Source: Anaerolineaceae bacterium
GTDB taxonomy: Bacteria; Chloroflexota; Anaerolineae; Anaerolineales; Anaerolineaceae
DNA: 64,000 nt
Direction of reading: 5' to 3'
Assembly (NCBI GenBank): GCA_016927865.1
Contig: JAFGLU010000122.1
Location: forward strand, 1-64,000
In this document: positions 8,020 to 15,084 of the stretch, piece by piece
Layout: each line of letters opens with the position of its first letter
Numbering within the stretch: the stretch's first letter is position 1
Program-made: the position numbers and the translations under genes
The notes under the pieces: model-generated
The model's input: the letters and a program-made list of their open reading frames with translations, nothing else
What the model was told of the DNA's origin: nothing
Database searches by the model: none

Positions 8020-8042
8020 ACCCCGCCGATTAGCGGTCATCA

Positions 8043-8051
8043 TGCTACAAT
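8043..8051 (+). promoter_or_regulatory. Extended -10 promoter of the Crp/Fnr gene (leaderless start)
   Basis: TGCTACAAT is a TGn extended -10 box whose last base is seven bases before the ATG at 8059. Transcription should therefore begin on or one base before the start codon, giving a leaderless mRNA. No Shine-Dalgarno is present, which fits. The -35 region is poor, as expected for an extended -10 promoter. Confidence 0.65.
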
Positions 8052-8058
8052 AGCCTAT

Positions 8059-8760
8059 ATGCCGCTGTCCTCTGTCGATCAAGCCATCATTGCCGCTGCA
8101 GGCCTCTTCAAGGGGCTGTCAGAAGCTGAATTGGCTCTGGTTTACGACATTACCCGAATCCGCTCAGTAGACGCGGATGAATACATTTACCACCAGGGCG
8201 ACCCCTCCTCGCACGTCTATTTTCTCATGGAAGGACGGGTGAAGCTGGGGCAAGTAACCACCGATGGACAGCAGGTGCTGTTGCGCATTCTAGGCCCGCA
8301 CAGTCTGTTTGCTATCGTGGCCCTCACATCCAACACGCCTTACCCCATCAGCGCGCAAACCACCGAGCCTTCCAGGCTGGCCTCCTGGCGCAAGGAAGAA
8401 TTGAAGTCCCTGGTTTTGCAAATTCCTCTGCTGGCCATTAACTCCATGGATATCATGTCGGCCTATGTTCAGGAATACCAGGACCGCTTCCGCGAGCTGG
8501 CGACCGAGCGCGTGGAACGCCGTCTGGCTCGCACCTTGCTGCGCCTGGCCTCGCAATCGGGTCAAAAGACTCCCAAAGGCGTTCTCATCGACATTCCCCT
8601 CACCCGCCAGTCTCTGGCAGAAATGATCGGCGCCACGCTCTTCACCGTCAGCCGCATCCTCAGCCAGTGGGAAAGCCAGCAAATCGTGCAGTCGGGCCGC
8701 GAGCGCATCACCATCTGCGCACCGCATCAACTGGTGCTCATCGCCGACGACGCATCCTGA
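8059..8760 (+). CDS. Crp/Fnr-family transcriptional regulator
   Basis: A 233-residue regulator. Residues about 12-125 form the cyclic-nucleotide-binding-like beta roll (YIYHQGDPSSHVYFLMEGRVKLG, then LRILGPHSLFAIVAL), followed by a dimerisation helix and a C-terminal winged helix-turn-helix (LTRQSLAEMIGATLFTVSRIL, about 175-197). There are no clustered N-terminal Cys residues, so an Fnr-type 4Fe-4S cluster is unlikely. The RxS phosphate-binding motif of cAMP-binding members is not clear, so the effector is unknown. A DUF1858 redox protein follows 94 bases later, so redox or nitrosative signalling is plausible. The mRNA is probably leaderless. Confidence 0.88.
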   Translation: MPLSSVDQAIIAAAGLFKGLSEAELALVYDITRIRSVDADEYIYHQGDPSSHVYFLMEGRVKLGQVTTDGQQVLLRILGPHSLFAIVALTSNTPYPISAQTTEPSRLASWRKEELKSLVLQIPLLAINSMDIMSAYVQEYQDRFRELATERVERRLARTLLRLASQSGQKTPKGVLIDIPLTRQSLAEMIGATLFTVSRILSQWESQQIVQSGRERITICAPHQLVLIADDAS

Positions 8761-8820
8761 GAACCCCGGTTTGCTTTATCGCAATACCGCGAGGCAAAAG
8801 AATGGCTATCATACAGTTAG

Positions 8821-8842
8821 TTGCTGCAATTTTCAGCAACCA
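8821..8842. promoter_or_regulatory. Small hairpin or operator before the DUF1858 gene
   Basis: GTTGCTG and CAGCAAC form a 7-bp inverted repeat around the loop CAATTTT, with TATCAT just upstream (about 8807-8812) as a possible -10 box. It could be an operator for the adjacent Crp/Fnr regulator or a leader hairpin. The half-sites do not match the Fnr/Crp consensus well. Confidence 0.35.
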
Positions 8843-8854
8843 CTGGATGAGCCA

Positions 8855-9103
8855 ATGACCAGACAAAATCCTGCTCTGATCCACACCCAAATCACCGTTT
8901 CCGAACTTCTGCGGCGCTGGCCTCAAACCATGCCGGTTTTCTTCAAACATCGCACCCAATGCGTCGGCTGCTACATGGCTGATTTCGATACGCTGGAAGA
9001 TGTGGCCGCCAATTACCATCTTTCTGTGGATGAGCTGCTGCTCGAATTACGAAACACACTTTCAGCTCAGCCCCCGGCCCAACCCTGCCCCCCCAAATTA
9101 TGA
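8855..9103 (+). CDS. DUF1858 redox-disulfide domain protein
   Basis: An 82-residue protein. It matches the DUF1858 family (hybrid-cluster-protein-associated redox disulfide domain): an N-terminal ITVSELLRRWPQTMPVFFKH, then the redox motif CVGC at about residues 34-37, then a helical tail DVAANYHLSVDELLLEL. Members are thought to work with anaerobic or nitrosative-stress enzymes; no hcp gene is in view. I use ATG 8855 because the conserved domain begins immediately after it and the longer frame upstream encodes only unlikely sequence. It follows the Crp/Fnr gene on the same strand. Confidence 0.82.
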   Translation: MTRQNPALIHTQITVSELLRRWPQTMPVFFKHRTQCVGCYMADFDTLEDVAANYHLSVDELLLELRNTLSAQPPAQPCPPKL

Positions 9104-9138
9104 TAACTGAATGAAAACTCACAGATGCCCAATGTGGG

Positions 9139-9144
9139 TATAAT
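9139..9144 (+). promoter_or_regulatory. Probable -10 box of the SDR gene
   Basis: TATAAT lies about 70 bases before ATG 9215, after the stop of the DUF1858 gene, so the SDR gene probably has its own promoter. The leader contains GTAATACTCAGCCAAAGGTG (9151-9170), a solo copy of the dispersed repeat arm, and a GAGGCGG ribosome-binding site. Confidence 0.5.
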
Positions 9145-9214
9145 TTAAGGGTAATACTCAGCCAAAGGTGGGGGAACTTTCCTCGCCCTCTAATCAGTAC
9201 TAAAACGAGGCGGC

Positions 9215-10477
9215 ATGAAAGAACTATATTCACAGATTGGGCTCTCTCCCAAAGAATTTGAAGGGAAAGTTGTGGTCATCACCGGCGCGGGCCGAGGCAT
9301 TGGGCGGGCCATGGCCGAATCCTTCGCCGAATTAGGCGCCGGGGTGGTTATTGCCGAATTAACCGACGACGGTGCCAAAGTCAACAAAAATCTGCGCGCC
9401 GCTAATTACAAATCGCTTTACGTGCGCACCGATGTATCCAACGAAGGCTCAGTGAAAAATCTCTGGCAAGCCACCCGCGACTACTTCGGGCGCGTCGACA
9501 TCCTCATCAACAACGCCATCCTGTGCCCGGTGCAGTCCGTCCTGGAAATGGACATCGACCATTGGGATCGCGTGGTTTCGGTCAACCTTCGCGGCGCCTT
9601 CTTAACCTGTAAAAGCTTTTTGCCCGACATGTTGTCTCGCAACTCAGGTGTGATCATCAACATGATTTCTACCGATGCCATGCCCAGCCTGTCGGCGTAC
9701 ATCGCCTCCAAGCAGGGCATTACCGGCTTCAGCCAATCGCTCGATGCCGAAGTCTCGCGGGATGGCGTCAAAGTGATCGCCCTGGCCCCCGGCATGGTCG
9801 ACACCCCTGGCATCCGCAACGTGGCCCGCGAACTGGCCCCCCGTCTGGGCATCACCCAAGAAGAGTTCCTCAACGTCTCGCTTCATTCGGCTTATCCCGG
9901 CCTGATGCCCGTCGAACACGCCGCAGCCGCTGCCATGTACCTTACCTCCCGTCTGGCAGACGAATACCACGGGCAAGTGGTCAACGGTTACGAAATCCTC
10001 GAACGGGCCGGGTTGATCAAACCTGCTGCCGTGCCCGAACCCCAAGCGGAATCCACCGAGAAGGTCCCAGTCGAGATGATCCAGCAGGTGGCTGGATTCA
10101 GCGACAAACTGGTGGGGCTGTTGGATGAGACCCACGCCGAATTTTCCCAACTGCCCATCTTTGCCCGCCCCATGGCCGGCAGCGGCTTCAAGAAGAAAGC
10201 CGGCATGAGCATCCAAGACTGGAAGTTCAACGCCGCCGAACTGAGTAAAACGCTGCGGGCTTATGCTGCCGGCGAAGAAGGCGCCGCCGAGAAAACTGCT
10301 GCTGTAAGCGCAAAATTAATGCCCTACCTGCCACAGTTGATCGAGTATTTCCGCGGCGTGCCCGCTGAGATGGCTCGCTTTAGCCGCGATCAGGAGTTCC
10401 TCAAATCGGTCGCCGAGCGTATGGCCGCCCGCGAAACAACGGTCACAGCCCTCATCGAGGGGTTGCGCAGCCTGTAA
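9215..10477 (+). CDS. Short-chain dehydrogenase/reductase with helical C-terminal extension
   Basis: A 420-residue protein. Residues about 15-270 are a classical SDR Rossmann domain: TGAGRGIG (cofactor loop, about residues 23-30), the NNA strand motif (NNAIL instead of NNAG), catalytic Ser in MISTDA, and YIASK as the YxxxK motif. After the Rossmann domain comes an extra block of about 150 residues, mostly helical (SDKLVGLLDETHAEF, ELSKTLRAYAAGEEGAAEKTAA), unlike ordinary 250-residue SDRs. The substrate is unknown. The Asp/Glu pattern near residue 48 (AELTDDG) hints at NAD rather than NADP preference. The gene stands alone with its own promoter. Confidence 0.85.
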   Translation: MKELYSQIGLSPKEFEGKVVVITGAGRGIGRAMAESFAELGAGVVIAELTDDGAKVNKNLRAANYKSLYVRTDVSNEGSVKNLWQATRDYFGRVDILINNAILCPVQSVLEMDIDHWDRVVSVNLRGAFLTCKSFLPDMLSRNSGVIINMISTDAMPSLSAYIASKQGITGFSQSLDAEVSRDGVKVIALAPGMVDTPGIRNVARELAPRLGITQEEFLNVSLHSAYPGLMPVEHAAAAAMYLTSRLADEYHGQVVNGYEILERAGLIKPAAVPEPQAESTEKVPVEMIQQVAGFSDKLVGLLDETHAEFSQLPIFARPMAGSGFKKKAGMSIQDWKFNAAELSKTLRAYAAGEEGAAEKTAAVSAKLMPYLPQLIEYFRGVPAEMARFSRDQEFLKSVAERMAARETTVTALIEGLRSL

Positions 10478-10493
10478 ACAGGCCTGTCATCCT

Positions 10494-11624
10494 ATGGCAT
10501 CGATGATTTCACAAAGCCGGATCGCATCTGCGCTCCCGGCTTTGTGCGCGCGCGCCGAACCCCACTCCGCCCAGCAAGCGGAACTGACCCGCTCAGCCGC
10601 CGCCGTAGCCGATTGGGCTCCGATTTTGCCCGCAGCAGAACAAAACAGCCTCTCCCCGCTTCTTTATCATCACCTCTCCGCCGCTAACGTTGCCTTGCCC
10701 ACCCCGGTCAAACGCGAACTACTGGGCGGCTTTCTCCAGCACGCGCGCGCCAACCAAACCCGCGCCGCCGCCCTGGCCGAGATACTGTCTGCCCTGGAGC
10801 GAGACGGCATGCGCGCCCTGGTGCTCAAAGGCGCTGCCCTGGCCCACACCGTTTACCCCCAGCCCGGCCTGCGCCCCATGCGCGACCTGGATATTCTGGT
10901 CGCGCCCAATGATCTTGCTCAAGCCCACAAAACGCTCTTGGAACTGGGCTACCGCGAAGAACTGGAGGCCTCTACCCCCGCCGGTCACCATCACCTGCCC
11001 CCACTGGGCCGTGAGCAAAGCGGAATGCACATCAGCGTGGAAGTCCACCACCAGATTTTCCCTTCCACGCGCCACTATCGCCCGTTGGGGTATGCCGAGC
11101 TGGCCGGTTCGGCTTTCGCCTTTCAACTTCAGGGTCAAACTACCTATACTACCTCACTCGAAGACACCCTCTGGCACATCTACCGCCACGCCGCCGGGCC
11201 GCCCCTTCTGACCATCCCCTTCAAGCTCATCTACGCCGCCGATATCATCAGCCTGGTTGAGAAATACGCCGATCAGATCGATTGGGAAAAACTCCGCCAG
11301 AAATACCCCCAAATTTTGCGCATATTGCCTTTACTGCACAATTTCTCGCCCTGGTCGCCAGATATCATATCGCGCTTCGGCTGGAGTTTTTCCCCCACGC
11401 CAAAGGACGCCTGGGCAGAATTTAACGGCTGGCCCCGCCGCCCCTTGCGTCTCGACACCCTGCGCGACACCTTCGCTCCGCCCGAAAGCTGGCTACACCT
11501 GTTCTATGGCGTGGGCCTGGGCGCGCCGCTGGCTTACCACTGGCAAAAATGGGTGCGCCACCCCTTCCACGTCTTCGAGTGGGGTGTCTCCACCGTGCTC
11601 GCCGAACTACGCAAAAAGCGCTAA
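10494..11624 (+). CDS. Nucleotidyltransferase family protein (PF14907-like)
   Basis: A 376-residue protein. The core ALVLKGAALAHTVYP followed by LRPMRDLDILV (about residues 108-142) is the KGxAL / MRDxDxLV pattern of the uncharacterised nucleotidyltransferase family PF14907. The two Asp residues are the probable metal ligands. Members are often found beside PqqD-like and HPr-kinase-like genes in lasso-peptide and related RiPP loci, which is exactly the next two genes here. It may modify a peptide or small molecule, but the substrate is unknown. No strong ribosome-binding site precedes ATG 10494, and ATG 10503 is an alternative. Confidence 0.8.
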   Translation: MASMISQSRIASALPALCARAEPHSAQQAELTRSAAAVADWAPILPAAEQNSLSPLLYHHLSAANVALPTPVKRELLGGFLQHARANQTRAAALAEILSALERDGMRALVLKGAALAHTVYPQPGLRPMRDLDILVAPNDLAQAHKTLLELGYREELEASTPAGHHHLPPLGREQSGMHISVEVHHQIFPSTRHYRPLGYAELAGSAFAFQLQGQTTYTTSLEDTLWHIYRHAAGPPLLTIPFKLIYAADIISLVEKYADQIDWEKLRQKYPQILRILPLLHNFSPWSPDIISRFGWSFSPTPKDAWAEFNGWPRRPLRLDTLRDTFAPPESWLHLFYGVGLGAPLAYHWQKWVRHPFHVFEWGVSTVLAELRKKR

Positions 11625-11677
11625 CCCTCCCCCAATCCTCCTGTTTCAAGGTAAACTTAACCCAACAGGAGTGCCCC

Positions 11678-11962
11678 GTGCTGAACCAAATCCCCCGCCC
11701 TACCCCTGACTTTGAATTGCAACAGTTGGATGGTGAAATCGTCCTCTACCACCCTTCGCAAACTCGCATTCTGTACCTGAATCCAAGTGCCTCGCTGGTG
11801 TGGAAACTTTGCGACGGCACGCGCACCACGCAAGCCATCATCGATCTGCTCACCGAAGCCTACCCGGATGCCGCTGCCGAAATCCCGGCGGACGTTCAGT
11901 CAGCTATCCAGCAGTTTCTGGAGAACGGCTGCATAGAAATGGCAGGGGCCGCCACCCCTTGA
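11678..11962 (+). CDS. PqqD-like RiPP recognition protein
   Basis: A 94-residue protein starting at GTG 11678, six bases after AGGAG. It is the size of a single PqqD/RRE domain. The pattern LDGEIVLYHPSQTRILYLNPSASLVWKLCDGTRTT, then IIDLLTEAYP and a C-terminal helix IQQFLENGCIEM, is typical: a three-stranded beta hairpin followed by helices. Such domains bind leader peptides of ribosomally made, modified peptides. Its stop codon overlaps the TTG start of the HprK-like gene (TTGA), indicating coupling. No radical SAM protein, B2 protease or cyclase is in the window, so the actual client is open. Confidence 0.82.
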   Translation: MLNQIPRPTPDFELQQLDGEIVLYHPSQTRILYLNPSASLVWKLCDGTRTTQAIIDLLTEAYPDAAAEIPADVQSAIQQFLENGCIEMAGAATP

Positions 11963-12795
11963 GCGACCTGATCATCTCCTTCGGCGACCTCAGCCTGTCC
12001 TATTCGGCTCACAGCGAGCGTGCCCAGAGTTTACTGGATTTTGCCTTCTCCCACCAGCGTTCCGAGCCCGCCACCGACCCGCTGCACCACATCGACCTCT
12101 CCGAAGAACCCTCCGGCGAGCTAGTCGTCCTTCAAGACGGTCACCCCGAGAGTCGCAACCCATCGGACGCGGTCACCGCCTTGCGCCTGATCGAACGCGC
12201 CACCTACCACTTTGCCGACCGCTGCGCGGACGGTCCGGTGTTTCACGGCGGCTGTGTCAGCCGGGACGGACAGGCCACCTTGCTGGTGGGCGGCTCGGGC
12301 AGCGGTAAAACCTGCCTCACCACCCACCTGCTCACCCAGGGCCTCGATTACCTCACCGATGAGCTGGTATTCATCGCTAATTCCACCGAAGACCCCGCCT
12401 GTCAGGGCTTTGCTCGCCCGCTCAACTTGAAGAACAGCGCCCATCCACTGTTCCCCGAGCTGGCCCAACACCCCGACGCCCTGACCACACCCTTTGGCTG
12501 CCTGGTTCGCCCCGATAACGCCCTGGCCCTGGCGCAGCCGCCCGGCAAGGTCGTCCGCCAGGCTCCCCTGGCGCAGATCATCTTCCCCACGTACCGCCCC
12601 AGTAGCGCTTTTGAGTTTTCTCCCCTACCCAAAGCCAAAGCCGTTTTGCTGCTCATGCAAAACCTGATCAATGCCCGCAACCTGCCCGAACACGGCTTTC
12701 GCCTGGTTTCAGCCATCTGCCAGTCTGTTCCAGCTTATACCCTTGCTTACAACAACTTTGAACAAATCGATGCGCTTCATTTGACTCATCTGTGA
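11959..12795 (+). CDS. HprK-like P-loop kinase of the RiPP-associated type
   Basis: A 278-residue protein. The start is inferred as TTG 11959, overlapping the PqqD-like stop; the open frame extends further back but only as the shifted-frame image of that gene. The Walker A motif GGSGSGKT is at residues 111-118, after FHGGCVSRDGQATLLV. LDYLTDELVFI supplies the Walker-B-like acidic pair. This fits the HPr kinase/phosphatase C-terminal fold found in RiPP loci (lasso-peptide kinases), not true HprK, because the N-terminal domain and the HPr phosphatase motif are not recognised. It forms an operon with the PqqD-like and nucleotidyltransferase genes. Confidence 0.8.
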   Translation: MSDLIISFGDLSLSYSAHSERAQSLLDFAFSHQRSEPATDPLHHIDLSEEPSGELVVLQDGHPESRNPSDAVTALRLIERATYHFADRCADGPVFHGGCVSRDGQATLLVGGSGSGKTCLTTHLLTQGLDYLTDELVFIANSTEDPACQGFARPLNLKNSAHPLFPELAQHPDALTTPFGCLVRPDNALALAQPPGKVVRQAPLAQIIFPTYRPSSAFEFSPLPKAKAVLLLMQNLINARNLPEHGFRLVSAICQSVPAYTLAYNNFEQIDALHLTHL

Positions 12796-12871
12796 CTTCA
12801 CGGTATAACATAAAAAATAGGGCTGAAGGCCCCGGGTCAAGTCATAAGTGCCCCTTGGGCGCCAGAAAAGG

Positions 12872-12889
12872 AACCCCGCAGGGGTTTTC
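12872..12889 (+). terminator. Possible terminator after the RiPP-like trio
   Basis: AACCCC-GCA-GGGGTT followed by TTC forms a short GC hairpin with a short T run, 77 bases after the HprK-like stop. It is weak by size but well placed. The surrounding gap 12796-13036 also has GC-rich short inverted repeats and CCACTCAGCCGGTG (12974-12987), a solo arm of the dispersed repeat. Confidence 0.4.
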
Positions 12890-12940
12890 GCGAACTGAGG
12901 CTGGGTTTCAACCCCCGCCGGCGAAAGTGGATCAACCCAC

Positions 12941-12946
12941 TACAAT
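12941..12946 (+). promoter_or_regulatory. Possible -10 box of the membrane-anchored protein gene
   Basis: TACAAT is preceded by a GTGG-ATCA-ACCCAC near-palindrome and lies about 90 bases before ATG 13037. No matching -35 is evident. Confidence 0.35.
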
Positions 12947-13036
12947 ATCGCCCCTTTGAACATCCAAATCAATCCACTCAGCCGGTGCAAGCTACCCCTC
13001 CCCGGCTTACCCATTCCGAATCCATTAGGAGATTAA

Positions 13037-13606
13037 ATGAACAAGAAAACGCTAATCATCATTCTGGCCATCGTAGGCGTCTTGTGCTTGTGCGCGGTCA
13101 TCGCCGGGGTTATCCTATTTACCCAGGCTGGCAAACTGGTCTCGGAAAACGTCTCTACCGACTCCGGTGACGTCCAGGCATCCGCAGCCGCCATTGCCGA
13201 ATACACCCTTCCCGCTGGTTACACCGAGACCTTCGGCATGAATATTTTTGGCGTCTCGATGGTTGGATTCAGCTCTGACGATAAAAATCAAACACTGATG
13301 ATGTACCAATTCCCCGCCGCAGAAGGCATGGACCCCGAACAATTGGCCGAGCAGATGCGCCAGATGAGCGAGAGCCAGACCGGCCAAATCAGCAACTTGC
13401 AGCAGGTCGACAGCTATCCGGTCGTCATTCGCGGGCAGGAGACCGAGATGATCATCTACGAAGGCACCTCCACGGACGGAGGCAATATTCGTGAGGCCAT
13501 GGCAGTCTTCGAGGGCAAAGGCGGCACGGCCTTCTTCATGGCGGTGGGCCCGCAAGCCTCCTGGGACCAGGCCGCCATCGACGAATTCGTCGGATCGCTG
13601 CGCTAA
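13037..13606 (+). CDS. Membrane-anchored protein, unknown
   Basis: A 189-residue protein with an N-terminal membrane anchor (KKTLIIILAIVGVLCLCAVIAGVILF, about residues 3-28), so the remaining domain lies outside the membrane. That domain is a mixed alpha/beta fold with PAGYTETFGMNIFGVSMVGF and a Met/Gln-rich helix (EQLAEQMRQMSESQ). I do not recognise the family. TTAGGAG shortly before the ATG is a good ribosome-binding site. It is flanked by an AT-poor gap and by a short direct repeat before murA. Confidence 0.6.
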   Translation: MNKKTLIIILAIVGVLCLCAVIAGVILFTQAGKLVSENVSTDSGDVQASAAAIAEYTLPAGYTETFGMNIFGVSMVGFSSDDKNQTLMMYQFPAAEGMDPEQLAEQMRQMSESQTGQISNLQQVDSYPVVIRGQETEMIIYEGTSTDGGNIREAMAVFEGKGGTAFFMAVGPQASWDQAAIDEFVGSLR

Positions 13607-13621
13607 ACTGGTTTCTCGGTC

Positions 13622-13660
13622 GTCGTAGGTCGGGTTGTGCAGTAGTCGTAGGTCGGGTTG
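13622..13660. repeat. Short direct repeat pair
   Basis: GTCGTAGGTCGGGTTG occurs at 13622-13637 and again at 13645-13660, a period of 23 bases. ACCCGAC (about 13706-13712) further on is the complement of part of it. This is a fragment of a common bacterial intergenic repeat type and has no coding potential. Confidence 0.7.
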
Positions 13661-13740
13661 AGCGGTTTGAATCGGCCAATTGCCCCAGAAGCCCAACAAG
13701 CGATACCCGACATTCCAATCTAAAGCGGAGGCGCAAACCA

Positions 13741-15024
13741 ATGGATAAATTCCTCATCGAAGGCGGAATCCCCCTGCAGGGCGAACTGACGCCTGCCGGA
13801 AACAAAAACGCTGCCTTGCCCATGCTGGCGGCCTGTCTGCTCACCGACCAGCCAGTGATTTTGCGCAACGTTCCGGCCATTGCCGATGTGCTCAACATGC
13901 GCCGCCTGCTGGAGAGTCTCGGCGTGCAGTTCACTTCCATAGACGAACACACCTGGCAGGTTCACGCTAAACAGGTGCGCGCCGCCGACCTGGACCCCGA
14001 CCTGTGCCGCAAAATTCGCACCTCCATCCTCCTGGCCGGCCCCATGACTGCCCGCGCCGGTGAGCTGCGCCTGCCTCCCCCCGGTGGCGATGTCATCGGC
14101 CGCCGCCGCGTCGACACGCACATGCTGGCCCTACGCAAGATGGGCGCCGAAGTCAACTACGACCGCATCTTTGAATTCAAGGCCGGGCGTCTCCACGGCG
14201 CCGATATTCTACTCGACGAAGCCAGCGTAACGGGCACCGAGAATGCCATCATGGCTGCCGCGATGGTCAAAGGCGAGGTGATCCTGCGCAATGCCGCCTC
14301 TGAGCCGCACGTTCAGGAGTTGTGCCACTTCCTAAATAGCTTGGGCGCCAAAATTGAGAACATCGGCTCGAACACCCTGCACATCACCGGCGTCGATTCG
14401 CTCCACGGCGGAGACTTCACCATCGGCCCCGATTACCTGGAAGTGGTCAGCTACATTGGCGCCGCAGTCGTGACGCGCGGCTCCATCCACATCCGCAACG
14501 CCGGGTCTCAGTACCTGGACATGGTGCGGCTGGTCTTCGGACGCATGGGCGTGGACTGGGAAGTGCGCGGCGACGACATCTACGTCCCCGCCGAGCAGCG
14601 CCTGGAGGTAGAGCCCGACCTGGGCGGGGCCATCCCCGAGATCAAAACCATGATCTGGCCTGCCTTCCCCACCGACCTGGTCAGCATCGCCATCGTCGTT
14701 GCCACCCAATCGCGCGGATCTATCCTCTTCCACGATTGGATGTATCCCAGCCGCATGTTCTTCACCGACAAACTGGTAGGCATGGGCGCGCAAATCGTCT
14801 TGTGCGACCCGCACCGCTGCGTGGTGCAAGGCCCCACCATGCTCTACAGCGAGAAGATGGAGTCGCCGGACATCCGCGCCGGCATGGCCCTGGTGCTGGC
14901 GGCCCTTTCCGCGCAAGGCAAGTCCACCATCCGCAATGTCGGGCAGATCGATCGTGGCTACGAGCGCGTGGAGCAAAAGCTCACCGCCCTCGGCGCCCGC
15001 ATCGAACGCCAGACCGAAAAGTAA
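13741..15024 (+). CDS. murA: UDP-N-acetylglucosamine 1-carboxyvinyltransferase (Asp-type active site)
   Basis: A 427-residue enzyme catalysing the first committed step of peptidoglycan synthesis: transfer of enolpyruvate from PEP to UDP-GlcNAc in the cytoplasm. Lys22 and Asn23 in AGNKNAA match the conserved substrate contacts. The active-site loop reads GGDVIGRRRVDTH, with Asp117 where E. coli has Cys115, the residue alkylated by fosfomycin. Cys-to-Asp MurA enzymes (known in mycobacteria and chlamydiae) are active and fosfomycin-resistant. Full length supports function; MurA-like paralogues exist, so orthology is not certain. GCGGAGG about ten bases before the ATG is the ribosome-binding site. 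The gene ends at a perfect palindromic terminator shared with the convergent kinase gene. Confidence 0.92.
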   Translation: MDKFLIEGGIPLQGELTPAGNKNAALPMLAACLLTDQPVILRNVPAIADVLNMRRLLESLGVQFTSIDEHTWQVHAKQVRAADLDPDLCRKIRTSILLAGPMTARAGELRLPPPGGDVIGRRRVDTHMLALRKMGAEVNYDRIFEFKAGRLHGADILLDEASVTGTENAIMAAAMVKGEVILRNAASEPHVQELCHFLNSLGAKIENIGSNTLHITGVDSLHGGDFTIGPDYLEVVSYIGAAVVTRGSIHIRNAGSQYLDMVRLVFGRMGVDWEVRGDDIYVPAEQRLEVEPDLGGAIPEIKTMIWPAFPTDLVSIAIVVATQSRGSILFHDWMYPSRMFFTDKLVGMGAQIVLCDPHRCVVQGPTMLYSEKMESPDIRAGMALVLAALSAQGKSTIRNVGQIDRGYERVEQKLTALGARIERQTEK

Positions 15025-15035
15025 TTTGTTTTACT

Positions 15036-15083
15036 CTCAAAAAAGAACAGGTAGCATGCACATGCTACCTGTTCTTTTTTGAG
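15036..15083. terminator. Bidirectional terminator between convergent genes
   Basis: A perfect 23-bp inverted repeat (15036-15058 with 15061-15083) with a two-base centre. GAACAGGTAGCATG forms the inner stem, and a run of six A residues on one side and six T residues on the other gives U-tracts for both convergent transcripts (murA and the uridine-kinase-like gene). It ends one base before the stop of the minus-strand gene. Confidence 0.85.
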
Positions 15084-15084
15084 T

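Noticed and set aside
12796-13036. Possible riboswitch in the GC-rich gap before the membrane-anchored protein
   Set aside because: Short inverted repeats are present, but I could not match any conserved riboswitch core, so I list only the weak terminator and -10 box.
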